Assembly: GCA_913052475.1 (NCBI GenBank)
Contig: CAJXEJ010000001.1
Location: 1-64,000 of the forward strand
Direction: 5' to 3'
Source of the DNA: an uncultured Dehalococcoidia bacterium
GTDB lineage: Bacteria > Chloroflexota > Dehalococcoidia > Lucifugimonadales > Lucifugimonadaceae
Length of the DNA stretch: 64,000 nt
Shown: one piece after another, positions 28,070 through 37,048 of the stretch
Position numbering within the stretch: the first letter of the stretch is position 1
Layout: the number at the start of each line of letters is the position of its first letter
Program-made: the position numbers and the translations under genes
Notes under the pieces: model-generated
Told to the model about the DNA's origin: nothing
What the model saw: the letters and a program-made list of their open reading frames with translations, nothing else
Databases searched by the model: none

Positions 28070-29074
28070 ATGGAATACAAACTTTTCGGCCGCACCGGCG
28101 TTTACGTGAGCCCGCTCGTTTTGGGCTGCATGATGTTCGGTCAGAAGACCGACCTCAAAGACACCTGCAAGATTGTTGACTACGCCATCGGAGAAGGAAT
28201 CAACTTCCTTGACACCGCTGACGTTTACGGCGGAGGTGCCTCAGAAGAGTTTGTCGGTGAAGCGCTCGAGCGAAGCAGCAAACGCAACGAAGTATTCCTT
28301 GCCACAAAGGTCAATGGCAGGATGTCAGAGGAACCGAACGACATCGGAACAAGTCGACATCACATCATTGAAGGCTGCGAAGCCAGCTTGCGACGCCTCA
28401 AGACAGATCACATCGATCTTTACCAGCTCCATCGACCTAATCCACATATCGCCATTGATGAAACACTATTCGCGCTGGACGATCTGATCACTTCGGGGAA
28501 AATACGATACGCCGGATCGAGCAATTTCGGTTCGTGGCAAGTCGTTGAATCGCTTTGGGCTTCAGAAAAACTCGGCAAAGCACGGTTCGTCAGCGAGCAG
28601 TCTCCGTTCAACCTCGCTGACCGACGCGCCGAACGAGAGCACACGCAGATGTGTCAGACGTACAGCGTGGCATTTATTCCCTGGTCGCCTCTGGCAGCGG
28701 GTGGACTCACCGGAAAATACACCCGAACCGCTCAACAGGCTTCGGGGACTCGCTTCGGCGACGAGACCGACCCCGGAAAGATGAAAAGGTTCAGCGACGG
28801 GGTCATGGATATCGCCGAAGGTCTCGTGCCTATCGCCGAGACATACAACGCAACCGTCGCTCAGATCGCTCTCGCCTGGGTTGCCGCTCAACCCGGCGTT
28901 ACCGCCCCCATAGCTGGACCGAGAACACTTGATCAATTCAAAGACAATCTCGGCGCTCTCGACGTCAATCTGACTCAGGAAGATTTCGACAAGATCGACC
29001 AACTGGCACCACCCGGCACGAATGTTGCTGATTACTATGAAGCCAGCTTCACACCTAACGCTCACCGCTTCTAG
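28070..29074 (+). CDS. Aldo/keto reductase
   Basis: A 334-residue (b/a)8 NADP(H)-dependent oxidoreductase. The catalytic tetrad is visible: Asp and Tyr in FLDTADVYGGGASE, Lys in FLATKVNG and His in YQLHRPN. The cofactor-binding C-terminal region includes IAGPRTLDQFKDNLGAL. It starts at ATG after AAAAGGA. The uronate-dehydrogenase-like gene follows 26 bp later on the same strand, so the two likely form a carbohydrate oxidation unit. Substrate is not identifiable. Confidence 0.92.
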   Translation: MEYKLFGRTGVYVSPLVLGCMMFGQKTDLKDTCKIVDYAIGEGINFLDTADVYGGGASEEFVGEALERSSKRNEVFLATKVNGRMSEEPNDIGTSRHHIIEGCEASLRRLKTDHIDLYQLHRPNPHIAIDETLFALDDLITSGKIRYAGSSNFGSWQVVESLWASEKLGKARFVSEQSPFNLADRRAEREHTQMCQTYSVAFIPWSPLAAGGLTGKYTRTAQQASGTRFGDETDPGKMKRFSDGVMDIAEGLVPIAETYNATVAQIALAWVAAQPGVTAPIAGPRTLDQFKDNLGALDVNLTQEDFDKIDQLAPPGTNVADYYEASFTPNAHRF

Positions 29075-29100
29075 TCTTTCAGCAAGAATTCAGCCTCTCC

Positions 29101-29895
29101 ATGCCGAAAAAACGAAAAGTCCTTATAACCGGCGGTGCTGGGCTCATCGGCTCCATCCTGATCGACAGACTTAGTGACAAGTACGATTTTTCTTCACTCG
29201 ATCTACGCGAAAAAGATGGTATACCGTCAACCGTGGCAAACCTCGACGAACTCGATGCGATCTCGCCTGCGTTTGAAGGCATTGATACTGTCATACACCT
29301 CGCAGCCGATCGCTCTCCCGAAGGATCGTGGGAATCGATTCTCCAGAACAACTTCGTTGCAACCTACAACGTGTTCGAAGCCTCGAAACGTGCCGGTGTG
29401 AAGCGGGTCATCTTTGCCAGTTCGAATCACGCCGAAGGCGGGTTCTATCTCGACGCTCCCTGGAAGCACGTGAATGAGGGTAAATTTCATCTTCTCGAAC
29501 AAGACAACTACGAGCTGGTGACCGAAAAGCACATGATCCGACCCGATAGTTATTACGGAGTGGCTAAAGCGTATGGCGAAGCACTCGGCAGCTACTACAA
29601 CGACTACTACGAATTGAGTTCGTTTCATTTGCGCATCGGCTGGGTGCTTGAGACCGATGATCCGACATTCTCGGCATACTCGCTTTCGTTGTGGTTGAGT
29701 CACCGGGACACTGCTCAGATCGTCGATCTTTGTATCAGTGCTCCCGAATCGCACCGCTACGACATCTTCAACGCGACTTCCGATAACACATGGAAGATTT
29801 TCGATATCGCTCACGCAAAAGAAGCTCTCGGATACAAACCTGAAGATCGTGCGGGCTCCGACTTTACGTCACGTGAGTACAAACGCAGCGACTAA
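29101..29895 (+). CDS. NAD-dependent epimerase/dehydratase family protein, uronate-dehydrogenase-like
   Basis: A 264-residue extended SDR. The Rossmann motif is TGGAGLIG at 10-17, followed by VIHLAADRS and a FASSNHAEGGFY loop with the catalytic Ser; Y152 and K156 (YYGVAK) complete the triad. It is a clear paralogue of the protein at 20203-21051: same length class, same HLAADRS and WLSHRDTAQI motifs. Uronate dehydrogenase is the best guess. It is coupled to the aldo/keto reductase gene upstream. Confidence 0.82.
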   Translation: MPKKRKVLITGGAGLIGSILIDRLSDKYDFSSLDLREKDGIPSTVANLDELDAISPAFEGIDTVIHLAADRSPEGSWESILQNNFVATYNVFEASKRAGVKRVIFASSNHAEGGFYLDAPWKHVNEGKFHLLEQDNYELVTEKHMIRPDSYYGVAKAYGEALGSYYNDYYELSSFHLRIGWVLETDDPTFSAYSLSLWLSHRDTAQIVDLCISAPESHRYDIFNATSDNTWKIFDIAHAKEALGYKPEDRAGSDFTSREYKRSD

Positions 29896-30012
29896 GCAAC
29901 GGATGACCCTGCGCAACACCCTGTACCATTCCGTGCCGCCTGCATCCGACAGTATTGAACTCTCGATCACAAAGGGCACATCTTGGAACTGAGCTGGGTA
30001 CTGCCGGCCATC

Positions 30013-30040
30013 GCAAGTCCGTTTGTATATGGACTTGTTT
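30013..30040. terminator. Candidate bidirectional terminator
   Basis: Inverted repeat CAAGTCC / GGACTTG with a 10-nt loop, followed by TTT, in the gap between two convergent genes. The stem is only 7 bp and the T tract is short, so efficiency is uncertain. Confidence 0.45.
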
Positions 30041-30087
30041 AAATTTAGATGATTGAGAGGGTAGGGATTTCTGGTCACTCACAGTGA

Positions 30088-31065
30088 CTAAACGATCTCG
30101 TTGCGCAAGCCCGCTTCGCCGTTCCGGAGCCGACCCAGATTGTCGTCCAGAATGTCGATAACTCGCTCTTCGTAGAGACGTGTCTCACCGCCGGTGTGCG
30201 GCGTAACAATCACGTTTTGCAGATCCCAGAAGATCGAATCTTCTTCGAGCGGCTCGGACCAGAAGTGATCGATTCCCGCGCCCGCGATCTGGCCTGATTT
30301 CAGAGCTTCGGCAAGTGCTGGTTCATCCACGCACTGTCCACGAGCAACATTGATCAAATAGGCGGTCGGTTTCATTGCGTTCAAAACGCTGGCATCAACT
30401 ATGTTGGTTGTTTCAGGCGTCAACGGGCAGGTGAGGGCGACAAAATCAGCCTCAGGAACGAGATCGCCCAACTTGTCGGGAGTTACGACCTCATCTGACG
30501 GTCCTGCAGCGGTCGACGGGTCACGTTTCGTGGCGACGACTCGCATGTCGAAAGCCTTTGCAAATCGAGCCAATCGAGAGCCAATCGCACCCATTCCAAC
30601 GACCAGCAGCGTCTTGCCGAGCAGTTCGTCTTCACGCAGCGTCAGATCGCCCAGCATCCCCCGCCAGGTGTGAGTGTTCTGGTTGTCTCGACCCGTGTGA
30701 ATATGGCGGTTCAGCCCCAGCATCATCGACATTGCGTGCTCGGCGACTGCGTTCTGGTTCACGCCCGACGCATTGGCGAGTCGAATGCCGCGTTGTTTGA
30801 GTTCGTCCAACGGAAATTGATCGTATCCGGCTCCAATCGATTGGATGTACTTCAGGTTCGTCGCTCGTTCGAGCAATGCGTTGGCCCAATAGCCAGAAAC
30901 CACGAACACATCGGCATCTTCGATGCGATTCATCGTGTCCTCAGCCGACCAGGTCTGAAAATAGTTCACCTTGGGGCTACGAAGTGCGTACCGCTCCTCC
31001 ATCCGATAAGCGACATGAGCAAAGTGAACCGTTGTGTTCACTGCGGACGGGAAACCTTCAGACAT
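30088..31065 (-). CDS. D-2-hydroxyacid dehydrogenase
   Basis: A 325-residue NAD-dependent D-isomer hydroxyacid dehydrogenase. The nucleotide motif is VVGMGAIGSRLARFAKAF, the catalytic Arg lies in INVARGQCVDE, and the acid/base His in VTPHTGG. The ligand-binding part is at the N-terminus (IQSIGAGYDQFPLDEL). It could act on glyoxylate/hydroxypyruvate or similar acids. The start at 31065 has a GGAG at proper spacing; an ATG 54 bases upstream is less likely. The gene is divergent from the aldose epimerase gene. Confidence 0.9.
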   Translation of the reverse strand: MSEGFPSAVNTTVHFAHVAYRMEERYALRSPKVNYFQTWSAEDTMNRIEDADVFVVSGYWANALLERATNLKYIQSIGAGYDQFPLDELKQRGIRLANASGVNQNAVAEHAMSMMLGLNRHIHTGRDNQNTHTWRGMLGDLTLREDELLGKTLLVVGMGAIGSRLARFAKAFDMRVVATKRDPSTAAGPSDEVVTPDKLGDLVPEADFVALTCPLTPETTNIVDASVLNAMKPTAYLINVARGQCVDEPALAEALKSGQIAGAGIDHFWSEPLEEDSIFWDLQNVIVTPHTGGETRLYEERVIDILDDNLGRLRNGEAGLRNEIV

Positions 31066-31279
31066 AACCTCTCCAATCGAAGTTTTATTCACGCGAATAC
31101 AGCGACAAGTGCTGGACAATCACACACGAAAGATCGAACCTAGTAACCGTTAGTATCACGATTCGATGCCACTGTAACCAGCGGATTTCTCGTTCTTGTG
31201 ACCAATGCAGAACGACATCGCAGAAACCGTGCCTCTGGCACAACGAATCATACCGTCCGAACAGACCCCAAAAGTGAAA

Positions 31280-32170
31280 ATGCCAGAAAACATCACGATA
31301 AACAGCGAATTTGCCTCTGTAACCATCTCCCCTGATGCCGGAGCGTCCCTGCGTTCGATCAAAGTTCACAAGAACGGCAACTCATTTGAACTACTTTCAG
31401 GCGGCGACAACGCACACGACCCGACCGAACTTCCGCACGGCGAAGGATCGTTCGTCATGGCACCTTGGGTGAATCGAATCCGAGACGGTCGACTTGTCAC
31501 TCCCGACGGTATCTACGAACTACCCATGAACCAACCACCGCATGCCATTCACGGTCTGGAACGGGATCGGGTGTGGACGGTCAAATCGGTCGGCGAAAGC
31601 TCTCTCGAACTCGAAATCAACCTCGCACAACCCTGGCCGTACGATGGAAAAGTCGAATATTCACTCTCGCTTGAAGGAGCGTCGTTCATTCAAACGATGC
31701 GGCTCATCGCCGACAAAAACGAAACACGATCCTTCCCTGGAAGTGTCGGCTGGCACCCGTGGTTCAACCCAACGCTCGGTTCTGGACCGGTAACGGCAAC
31801 CGCCGATGTTTCCGCACAGTGGGAGATGAAAGACATGGGTACTGCGAGTGGAAAGCTCGAAATCACCGGTATAACCGAACGATTACAGCAGGGCACCCAG
31901 TTCGAAGTAAGAGAAGTCGATGGCTGTTTCCTCCTGAACAAAGGTGGCGGAGCCGTGCTCAGTTGGCCCGAACTCACAATGACAATGACCAACTCAGAGA
32001 CAATCACCCACTTCATGTTCTTCTCGCCTGAACACGCACTTTGCGTTGAGCCACAGACATGCACTGTCGATGCTGCCCGACTCGCCGATAGCGGTCATGC
32101 CGATACCGGGCATGTTCTTGTCGATCGTGAAAATCCTTTGATCGCCACAACCACATGGAGCTGGGAATAG
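31280..32170 (+). CDS. Aldose 1-epimerase family protein
   Basis: A GalM-like b-sandwich protein, about 296 residues from the ATG at 31280 (an ATG at 31205 adds 25 residues without family features). Conserved parts are SFVMAPWVNRIRDGR, the HAIHGLERDRVW loop with the catalytic His, GWHPWFNP with the second His, and the ALCVEPQT segment with the catalytic Glu. It interconverts anomers of an aldose. It sits next to an ABC exporter and near sugar oxidoreductases. Confidence 0.88.
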   Translation: MPENITINSEFASVTISPDAGASLRSIKVHKNGNSFELLSGGDNAHDPTELPHGEGSFVMAPWVNRIRDGRLVTPDGIYELPMNQPPHAIHGLERDRVWTVKSVGESSLELEINLAQPWPYDGKVEYSLSLEGASFIQTMRLIADKNETRSFPGSVGWHPWFNPTLGSGPVTATADVSAQWEMKDMGTASGKLEITGITERLQQGTQFEVREVDGCFLLNKGGGAVLSWPELTMTMTNSETITHFMFFSPEHALCVEPQTCTVDAARLADSGHADTGHVLVDRENPLIATTTWSWE

Positions 32171-32179
32171 CGATAAACC

Positions 32180-32935
32180 GTGACCGCCCCTGAAATCACC
32201 ACAACACTGAACGCTGCCGTTTCGATTAGCGGGGTTGAGTTCGCTTACGGGAACCGACCTGTACTGAAGGGAATCGACCTTGAGATTCCACGTGGTGTAG
32301 CGTTCGGAGTTTTGGGTGCAAACGGTGCGGGTAAAACCACTCTAGTTCGGCTGCTAATTGGTCGGCTGAAGGCCAGTGCTGGTTCGGCTCTGATTTTCGG
32401 TGAAGAACCCGGTCCGGCCCTGGCCGATTCTGTCGGCTACATGCCCCAGCTCAACGCGCTCTACGAAGCGCTTACCGTTCGTGAAAACCTCGATTTTTTC
32501 GCTCGAATGCTCAGTTTAGCAAACAAAGACCTTCGAGCAAATGCCGTTGCTCGGGCGATGAATGTGGTCGGCCTTTCTGATCGAGCCGACAGCGTGATGA
32601 GCGAACTTAGCGGAGGCATGCGACAGCGGGTCAGTCTCGGTGCAGCGCTGGTTCACGAACCCGAGCTTCTTCTCCTCGACGAACCGACCGTCGGTCTCGA
32701 CCCTGAGCTTCGCGCAACGTTCTGGCAGCATTTCAAGGATATGACCGAAGCAGGCACAACAATCCTGATTTCGAGCCACACGATGGATGACGCCGCCCAC
32801 TGCGACACGCTGGGGTTCATGCGTGACGGTGTGTTTATCGCGACCGGCACACCCGACGAGCTTCGCCAGTCCACAGGTAAGCCCGACTCCACACTCGAAG
32901 ACGCGTTCCTTCACCTATCGAGAGCGAGCGCATGA
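32180..32935 (+). CDS. ABC transporter ATP-binding protein
   Basis: A 251-residue ATPase of the CcmA/DrrA type. Walker A is GANGAGKTT, the signature is LSGGMRQR, Walker B is LLLLDEP, and the switch His lies in LISSHT. It starts with GTG 9 bases after the epimerase stop. Its last 4 bases overlap the permease start (ATGA), so the pair is co-translated. Together they form an ABC-2 type exporter; the substrate (drug, lipid or polysaccharide) is unknown. Confidence 0.93.
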   Translation: MTAPEITTTLNAAVSISGVEFAYGNRPVLKGIDLEIPRGVAFGVLGANGAGKTTLVRLLIGRLKASAGSALIFGEEPGPALADSVGYMPQLNALYEALTVRENLDFFARMLSLANKDLRANAVARAMNVVGLSDRADSVMSELSGGMRQRVSLGAALVHEPELLLLDEPTVGLDPELRATFWQHFKDMTEAGTTILISSHTMDDAAHCDTLGFMRDGVFIATGTPDELRQSTGKPDSTLEDAFLHLSRASA

Positions 32936-33666
32936 TGTCTGTCGATAGAAAGCTGGCGATCACCGCAAGAATCGCAAAAGAAATCAGACGAGATCATCGC
33001 TCATTGGCACTAATCATCGGAGCGCCCATAATCGTGATGTCCTTGATCGGATTCAGCTTCCAAGATCAAAAACCGGTTTTGAACCAGGCTGCACCAGCCC
33101 TGATCGCCACAATGGCGATGTTCTTCGTGTTCGTCCTCACTGGAATCAGCTTCCTGCGAGAACGATCGCAGGGAACACTGGAAAGGCTACTGTCCACAGC
33201 GGTTTCACGTTCCGATCTGCTTGTCGGCTATCTGGCAGGCTTCCTGCTGTTCGCACTCATCCAGTCGATCATCATCCTTATGTACACGTTGTTTGTGGTT
33301 GACGTTGAATACTCCGGCAAGATCTGGGACATCATCCTAATACTGCTGATGGTCACGATTACTTCGGTAAGCATGGGCATTTTCGTATCGACCTTCGCGA
33401 AGAATGAATTTCAGGTCGTCCAGTTCATTCCCTTGCTGCTCGCTCCACAAATCTTCCTTTCGGGTGTGATTTTGCCGACTTCGCAGTTACCCGGATACTT
33501 CCAGGGAATCAGCAGAGTACTCCCGCTCACCTACGCCAACCGAGCGCTGCGCGACATCATGCTTCGGGGTGCCTCATTGAGCGACGTTTCACTAGAAATT
33601 GGCGTACTGGCTCTGTTCGCAGTCGTAATGCTCACAGCCGCGTCAATCACTGTGCGCAAAACCTGA
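32932..33666 (+). CDS. ABC-2 type transporter permease
   Basis: A 244-residue membrane protein with about six helices. The ABC-2 family shows in the SFLRERSQGTLERLLST loop after helix 2 and in the late LLLAPQIFLSGVILPTSQLPG segment. Its ATG overlaps the ATPase stop. It supplies the membrane pore for the upstream ATPase. Length is typical for a DrrB/NodJ-like half. Confidence 0.92.
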   Translation: MMSVDRKLAITARIAKEIRRDHRSLALIIGAPIIVMSLIGFSFQDQKPVLNQAAPALIATMAMFFVFVLTGISFLRERSQGTLERLLSTAVSRSDLLVGYLAGFLLFALIQSIIILMYTLFVVDVEYSGKIWDIILILLMVTITSVSMGIFVSTFAKNEFQVVQFIPLLLAPQIFLSGVILPTSQLPGYFQGISRVLPLTYANRALRDIMLRGASLSDVSLEIGVLALFAVVMLTAASITVRKT

Positions 33667-33799
33667 GCAGATCCGTTCGAAAATTCACCCCACCAATCCC
33701 ACTCGGGCGGATTACAATTCGTGAACTCGTTCGTATGCTCGTGATTCACGATTTCTGTGCGCGGGTTTCTAGCTAACCGAAACGACCATCCAGGTATTC

Positions 33800-35308
33800 A
33801 TGTCTACAAATACGCTCGCAGATCTCCTCAACCCGTCATCATCATCCGATGATTCGATCATCATTCCTGATGGACCGACTCTCTCGTACTCGGCGTACAG
33901 CGATGAGATCGAACGGGTAGCAGGTTTGCTCGCTGGCGCCGGCGTAAAACCGGGACGCCCGGTCTCGATCGTACTCACCAACACGCTTGAGTTCATGGTG
34001 CTCTTCCTCGCAGTCGCCCGCGCCGGAGCAGTTGCCGCCCCACTGAACTCCGCTTATACAGTCGATGAATTCAAATTCTTCATGGAAGACGCCGATTCCC
34101 AGTTGGCAATCGTTCCCCCCGGAGCGCACCTCGGCCGAGATGCAGCGGCTCAACTCGGAATCGCGGTTCTCGACGCTTCTCTCGACGGTGGATCAGTTGT
34201 ACTCAGCAACACTAGCGGCAATCTCACGAAGTCTGTCAATGCGCAGGCCCCTTCACCTGAAGACGTAGCTTTGTTTCTCCATACGTCTGGCACGACGAGC
34301 CGACCCAAGGGAGTGCCGTTGACTCATGCCAACCTGATGAAGTCGATCAGCAACATCAAAAACCACTACGAATTAACGCCCAACGACGTCTCGATCATCG
34401 TCATGCCACTGTTCCACGTTCACGGCCTGATGGGCGCTTCACTCTCGACTCTGAACTCCGGTGGATCGCTGGTGATTCCAGAACGATTCTCGGCTTCAAG
34501 CTTCTGGGGATTGCAGAAAAACAACGCGGCAACGTGGTACTCAGCGGTTCCGACTATCCACCAGATTCTGTTGATGCGAGCCGATGATGATGACGCCCCG
34601 CATGAGTCGTTCCGATTCATCCGATCGTGCTCTTCAGCGCTCGCGCCTGCCGTATTTGAACGACTCGAAGCCCGCTTTGGGGCTCCGGTACTCGAAGCCT
34701 ACGGAATGACCGAAGCGTCCCACCAGATGTCATCCAGCCCGATGCCTCCCGGCAAGCGAATTCCCGGCACAGTCGGCCAGGCGACCGGTGTCGAAGTAGC
34801 GATCATGGACATGGCGGCTACTGGTCATCTGCAAAAGACCGGTGACATCGGCGAGATCGTCATCAAGGGCGAGAACGTCATGCACGGCTACAACAACAAT
34901 CCGGAAGCCAATGCCGAGGCGTTCGTCGGTGGCTGGTTCCGGACCGGCGATCAGGGTTTTCTCGATGCCGAAGGGTACCTATCACTCACAGGTAGGATCA
35001 AAGAACTGATCAATCGTGGTGGCGAAAAGATTTCTCCCCTCGAAATCGACGGAATCCTTCTCAAGCATCCAGCCGTAGCAGAAGCTGTGTGCTTTGCCGT
35101 ACCCGACGAAAAGTACGGTGAAGTGGTTCACGCGGCGGTTGTTCTCAAAGGCGATACCGATCAAGAAGATATTCGAACATACTGCCGCGAACAGATGGCT
35201 GATTTTAAAGTTCCCGACGTTGTCTATATCGCCGATACTCTACCCAGAACAGCGACCGGTAAGATTCAGCGACGGCACATGGTTACAGCGTTCGCAAGCG
35301 GGGATTAG
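33800..35308 (+). CDS. Acyl-CoA synthetase, oxalate-CoA-ligase-like (AAE3/Pcs60 type)
   Basis: A 502-residue adenylate-forming ligase. The ATP loop is HTSGTTSRPKGVPLTH, followed by MPLFHVHGLMG, the ATWYSAVPTIHQIL segment, IRSCSSALAP, and YGMTEASHQM. The C-terminal Lys lies in TATGKIQRR. These motifs resemble AAE3/Pcs60 oxalate-CoA ligases closely, so oxalate or another small dicarboxylate is the likely substrate. No oxalyl-CoA decarboxylase or formyl-CoA transferase is nearby, so the pathway is incomplete here. Family assignment is firm; substrate is inferred. Confidence 0.82.
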   Translation: MSTNTLADLLNPSSSSDDSIIIPDGPTLSYSAYSDEIERVAGLLAGAGVKPGRPVSIVLTNTLEFMVLFLAVARAGAVAAPLNSAYTVDEFKFFMEDADSQLAIVPPGAHLGRDAAAQLGIAVLDASLDGGSVVLSNTSGNLTKSVNAQAPSPEDVALFLHTSGTTSRPKGVPLTHANLMKSISNIKNHYELTPNDVSIIVMPLFHVHGLMGASLSTLNSGGSLVIPERFSASSFWGLQKNNAATWYSAVPTIHQILLMRADDDDAPHESFRFIRSCSSALAPAVFERLEARFGAPVLEAYGMTEASHQMSSSPMPPGKRIPGTVGQATGVEVAIMDMAATGHLQKTGDIGEIVIKGENVMHGYNNNPEANAEAFVGGWFRTGDQGFLDAEGYLSLTGRIKELINRGGEKISPLEIDGILLKHPAVAEAVCFAVPDEKYGEVVHAAVVLKGDTDQEDIRTYCREQMADFKVPDVVYIADTLPRTATGKIQRRHMVTAFASGD

Positions 35309-35366
35309 TAGTTAGTGGCCGGGAGTAGGTGGAAGGTCGGTCTGCTTGTACTAATCTTTCTGATGA

Positions 35367-36284
35367 TTGATGATTACGGTGGTGGTCGCCGCACTCGTAG
35401 CTTGCTCGGGTGGCCCAGATGAATCATCCAAGGCGGACGATCAATCTGGTTTCAGCAGCACTCCAACACCGACTCAGACACCGATCCCAACGACAACTGG
35501 TGACAGCGGCACACCGCGACCGGTCGCAATCCTGCGTCGACCACACATGCAAACCTCATCGACCAGAAGCCCGACTCAAGTGGCACATCCGAAGACCCTT
35601 AAATACAACGATACCGCTGATCCTGCTTCTACTGCCGCGACCACCGGCGGTCAAGGAACAGCAGTTGCGAATCACACGGGGGATTCTCACCCGTCTCGCT
35701 ACTCACGCGCCAGATAACGTTCGATGTCTCGACTTCCGCAAACACCTCGATTGACGATCCAGTTCAGGCTGACGTTCTCGATAACGCGATGATCGGTAAA
35801 CATATGACCGCTTCGAATATGTAAACGTTTGCTGCTTCGACGAGGCAACCCGTGGGTCGCTCGGAGACTCTTTCAGATTGCAGAATCGATTCCTGCTCAC
35901 TCAGCCTGAAATCACCTAAGTCAGCGGCTCGATACCGATGTGGTCGATCTGCAAATTCCGTACGAAAGGGCGAAATCTCGGGCTTTGTATTTGACCGTAA
36001 GAATGGAGAACCCGCTTTCGACGCTGATGTCTCGATCTCGGGTGTCCACGTCGCACTCGAGTCGACGGCAGCTTCAGGGAACCACGCCTACCCGCAGGCG
36101 AACACGCTGTGGGTGTTCATTCGAATACCGGTGACTTCAATCCCGCCCAAAAGATCGTGACATTGAGCGAAGTTGGTGCAACCACCGTTAATTTCACAAT
36201 CACTAACATCCATCTCGTCCCGGTCACGTTCGATGTTGTGCTTGCCAATACAACACCAAAAGATGCTTGGGTGAAACTGCCGGA
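35367..36284 (+). pseudogene. Broken lipoprotein gene with carboxypeptidase-regulatory-like domain
   Basis: The start MMITVVVAALVACSGG is a lipoprotein signal with a good lipobox (LVAC), then a Thr/Pro-rich linker. After that, coding-like text jumps between frames: ITFDVSTSANTSIDDPVQA (with a TAA soon after), then GEISGFVFDRKNGEPAFDAD (about 35965-36025), and in another frame NTGDFNPAQKIVTLSEVG (about 36125-36178). The last two look like a carboxypeptidase-D regulatory (b-sandwich) domain split by a frameshift. Several shifts and stops leave no intact product. The gene appears decayed. Confidence 0.55.
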
Positions 36285-36399
36285 AATATCCACTCTTCGG
36301 CAGACGCATCACGCATCCCGCTCGGCCAAATTCGCCCGACAATTTCTTCATTCCCATGATCGAACGAAGCGGAGATCGGGGATCCGCAGAATTCATGCT

Positions 36400-36920
36400 C
36401 CCGGCAGGTGCGTTTATTGGGCATTCCTACACGGTCGACCCGGTAGAAGTGGTTGCCGATCGCCGAACGATCTTCCATGCGGACAAGAATATTGCCGGCG
36501 TCCGCCCAATCGATCCTGCGCAATACGTCGGCAGCAACGTCGTGCGACACGCTCTTGAAAACCGCAGCCATTCGATTGCGTCGATCAGTCCCGATACTTC
36601 AACCGCGTCGTCAACTTCCATATGTTCAAGAACATCGGCGATTTCTTGGTTCGAAAGATTGCCGAGGAACGTCTGAAGATTTTTGGGTTCTAGATCGGCA
36701 AGGACTTCAGCATTGTCAAGAATCCGCAGATCCTGAATCTACGATAAAGCCTGCCGAACATCACCCGATTCAATCAGAACTTCGATGGCCTTCTGAATGT
36801 CGTCGAGTTGCAGGGCATCGGGTGCGCCTGAAGCGCTTGAACTTTGGGCGCGGTCATCCTGGTCTGAGTTTTGACCAGGTTCCTAGCTGAATTGTGATCG
36901 TTCGCGATTCGATCGGGCAT
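36400..36920 (-). pseudogene. MgtE-type magnesium transporter N-domain relic
   Basis: On the minus strand, a frame from near 36840 reads LDDIQKAIEVLIESGDVRQA, a TAG at 36741-36739, then LDNAEVLADLEPKNLQTFL, NQEIADVLEHMEVDDAVE. After a shift near 36571 it continues VAADVLRRIDWADAGNILV and RMEDRSAIGN. These are the helical repeats of the MgtE intracellular N-domain, with the DDAVE/DVAAD segments. A candidate original ATG at 36920 is out of frame with the rest. The CBS and membrane parts are missing. It lies antisense to the end of the broken lipoprotein gene. Confidence 0.62.
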
Positions 36921-37048
36921 GGGACACCGTCGTTTCGGTCGTCAGAGGTAAGATCAACGCCGGCTGCAAAAAAATAATGGTCCGTGCGATCACAAAAACG
37001 CACTAGCAAGGTCAAACGTATACACACCGGAACCAGAGTATGAGTGGG

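Noticed and set aside
33531..33749. Minus-strand frame overlapping the ABC permease end
   Set aside because: Lies opposite an intact permease gene and shows no family features.
36356..36676. Plus-strand open frame over the MgtE relic
   Set aside because: The minus strand has recognisable MgtE segments; the plus frame has no family-like motif and is best explained as a shadow.
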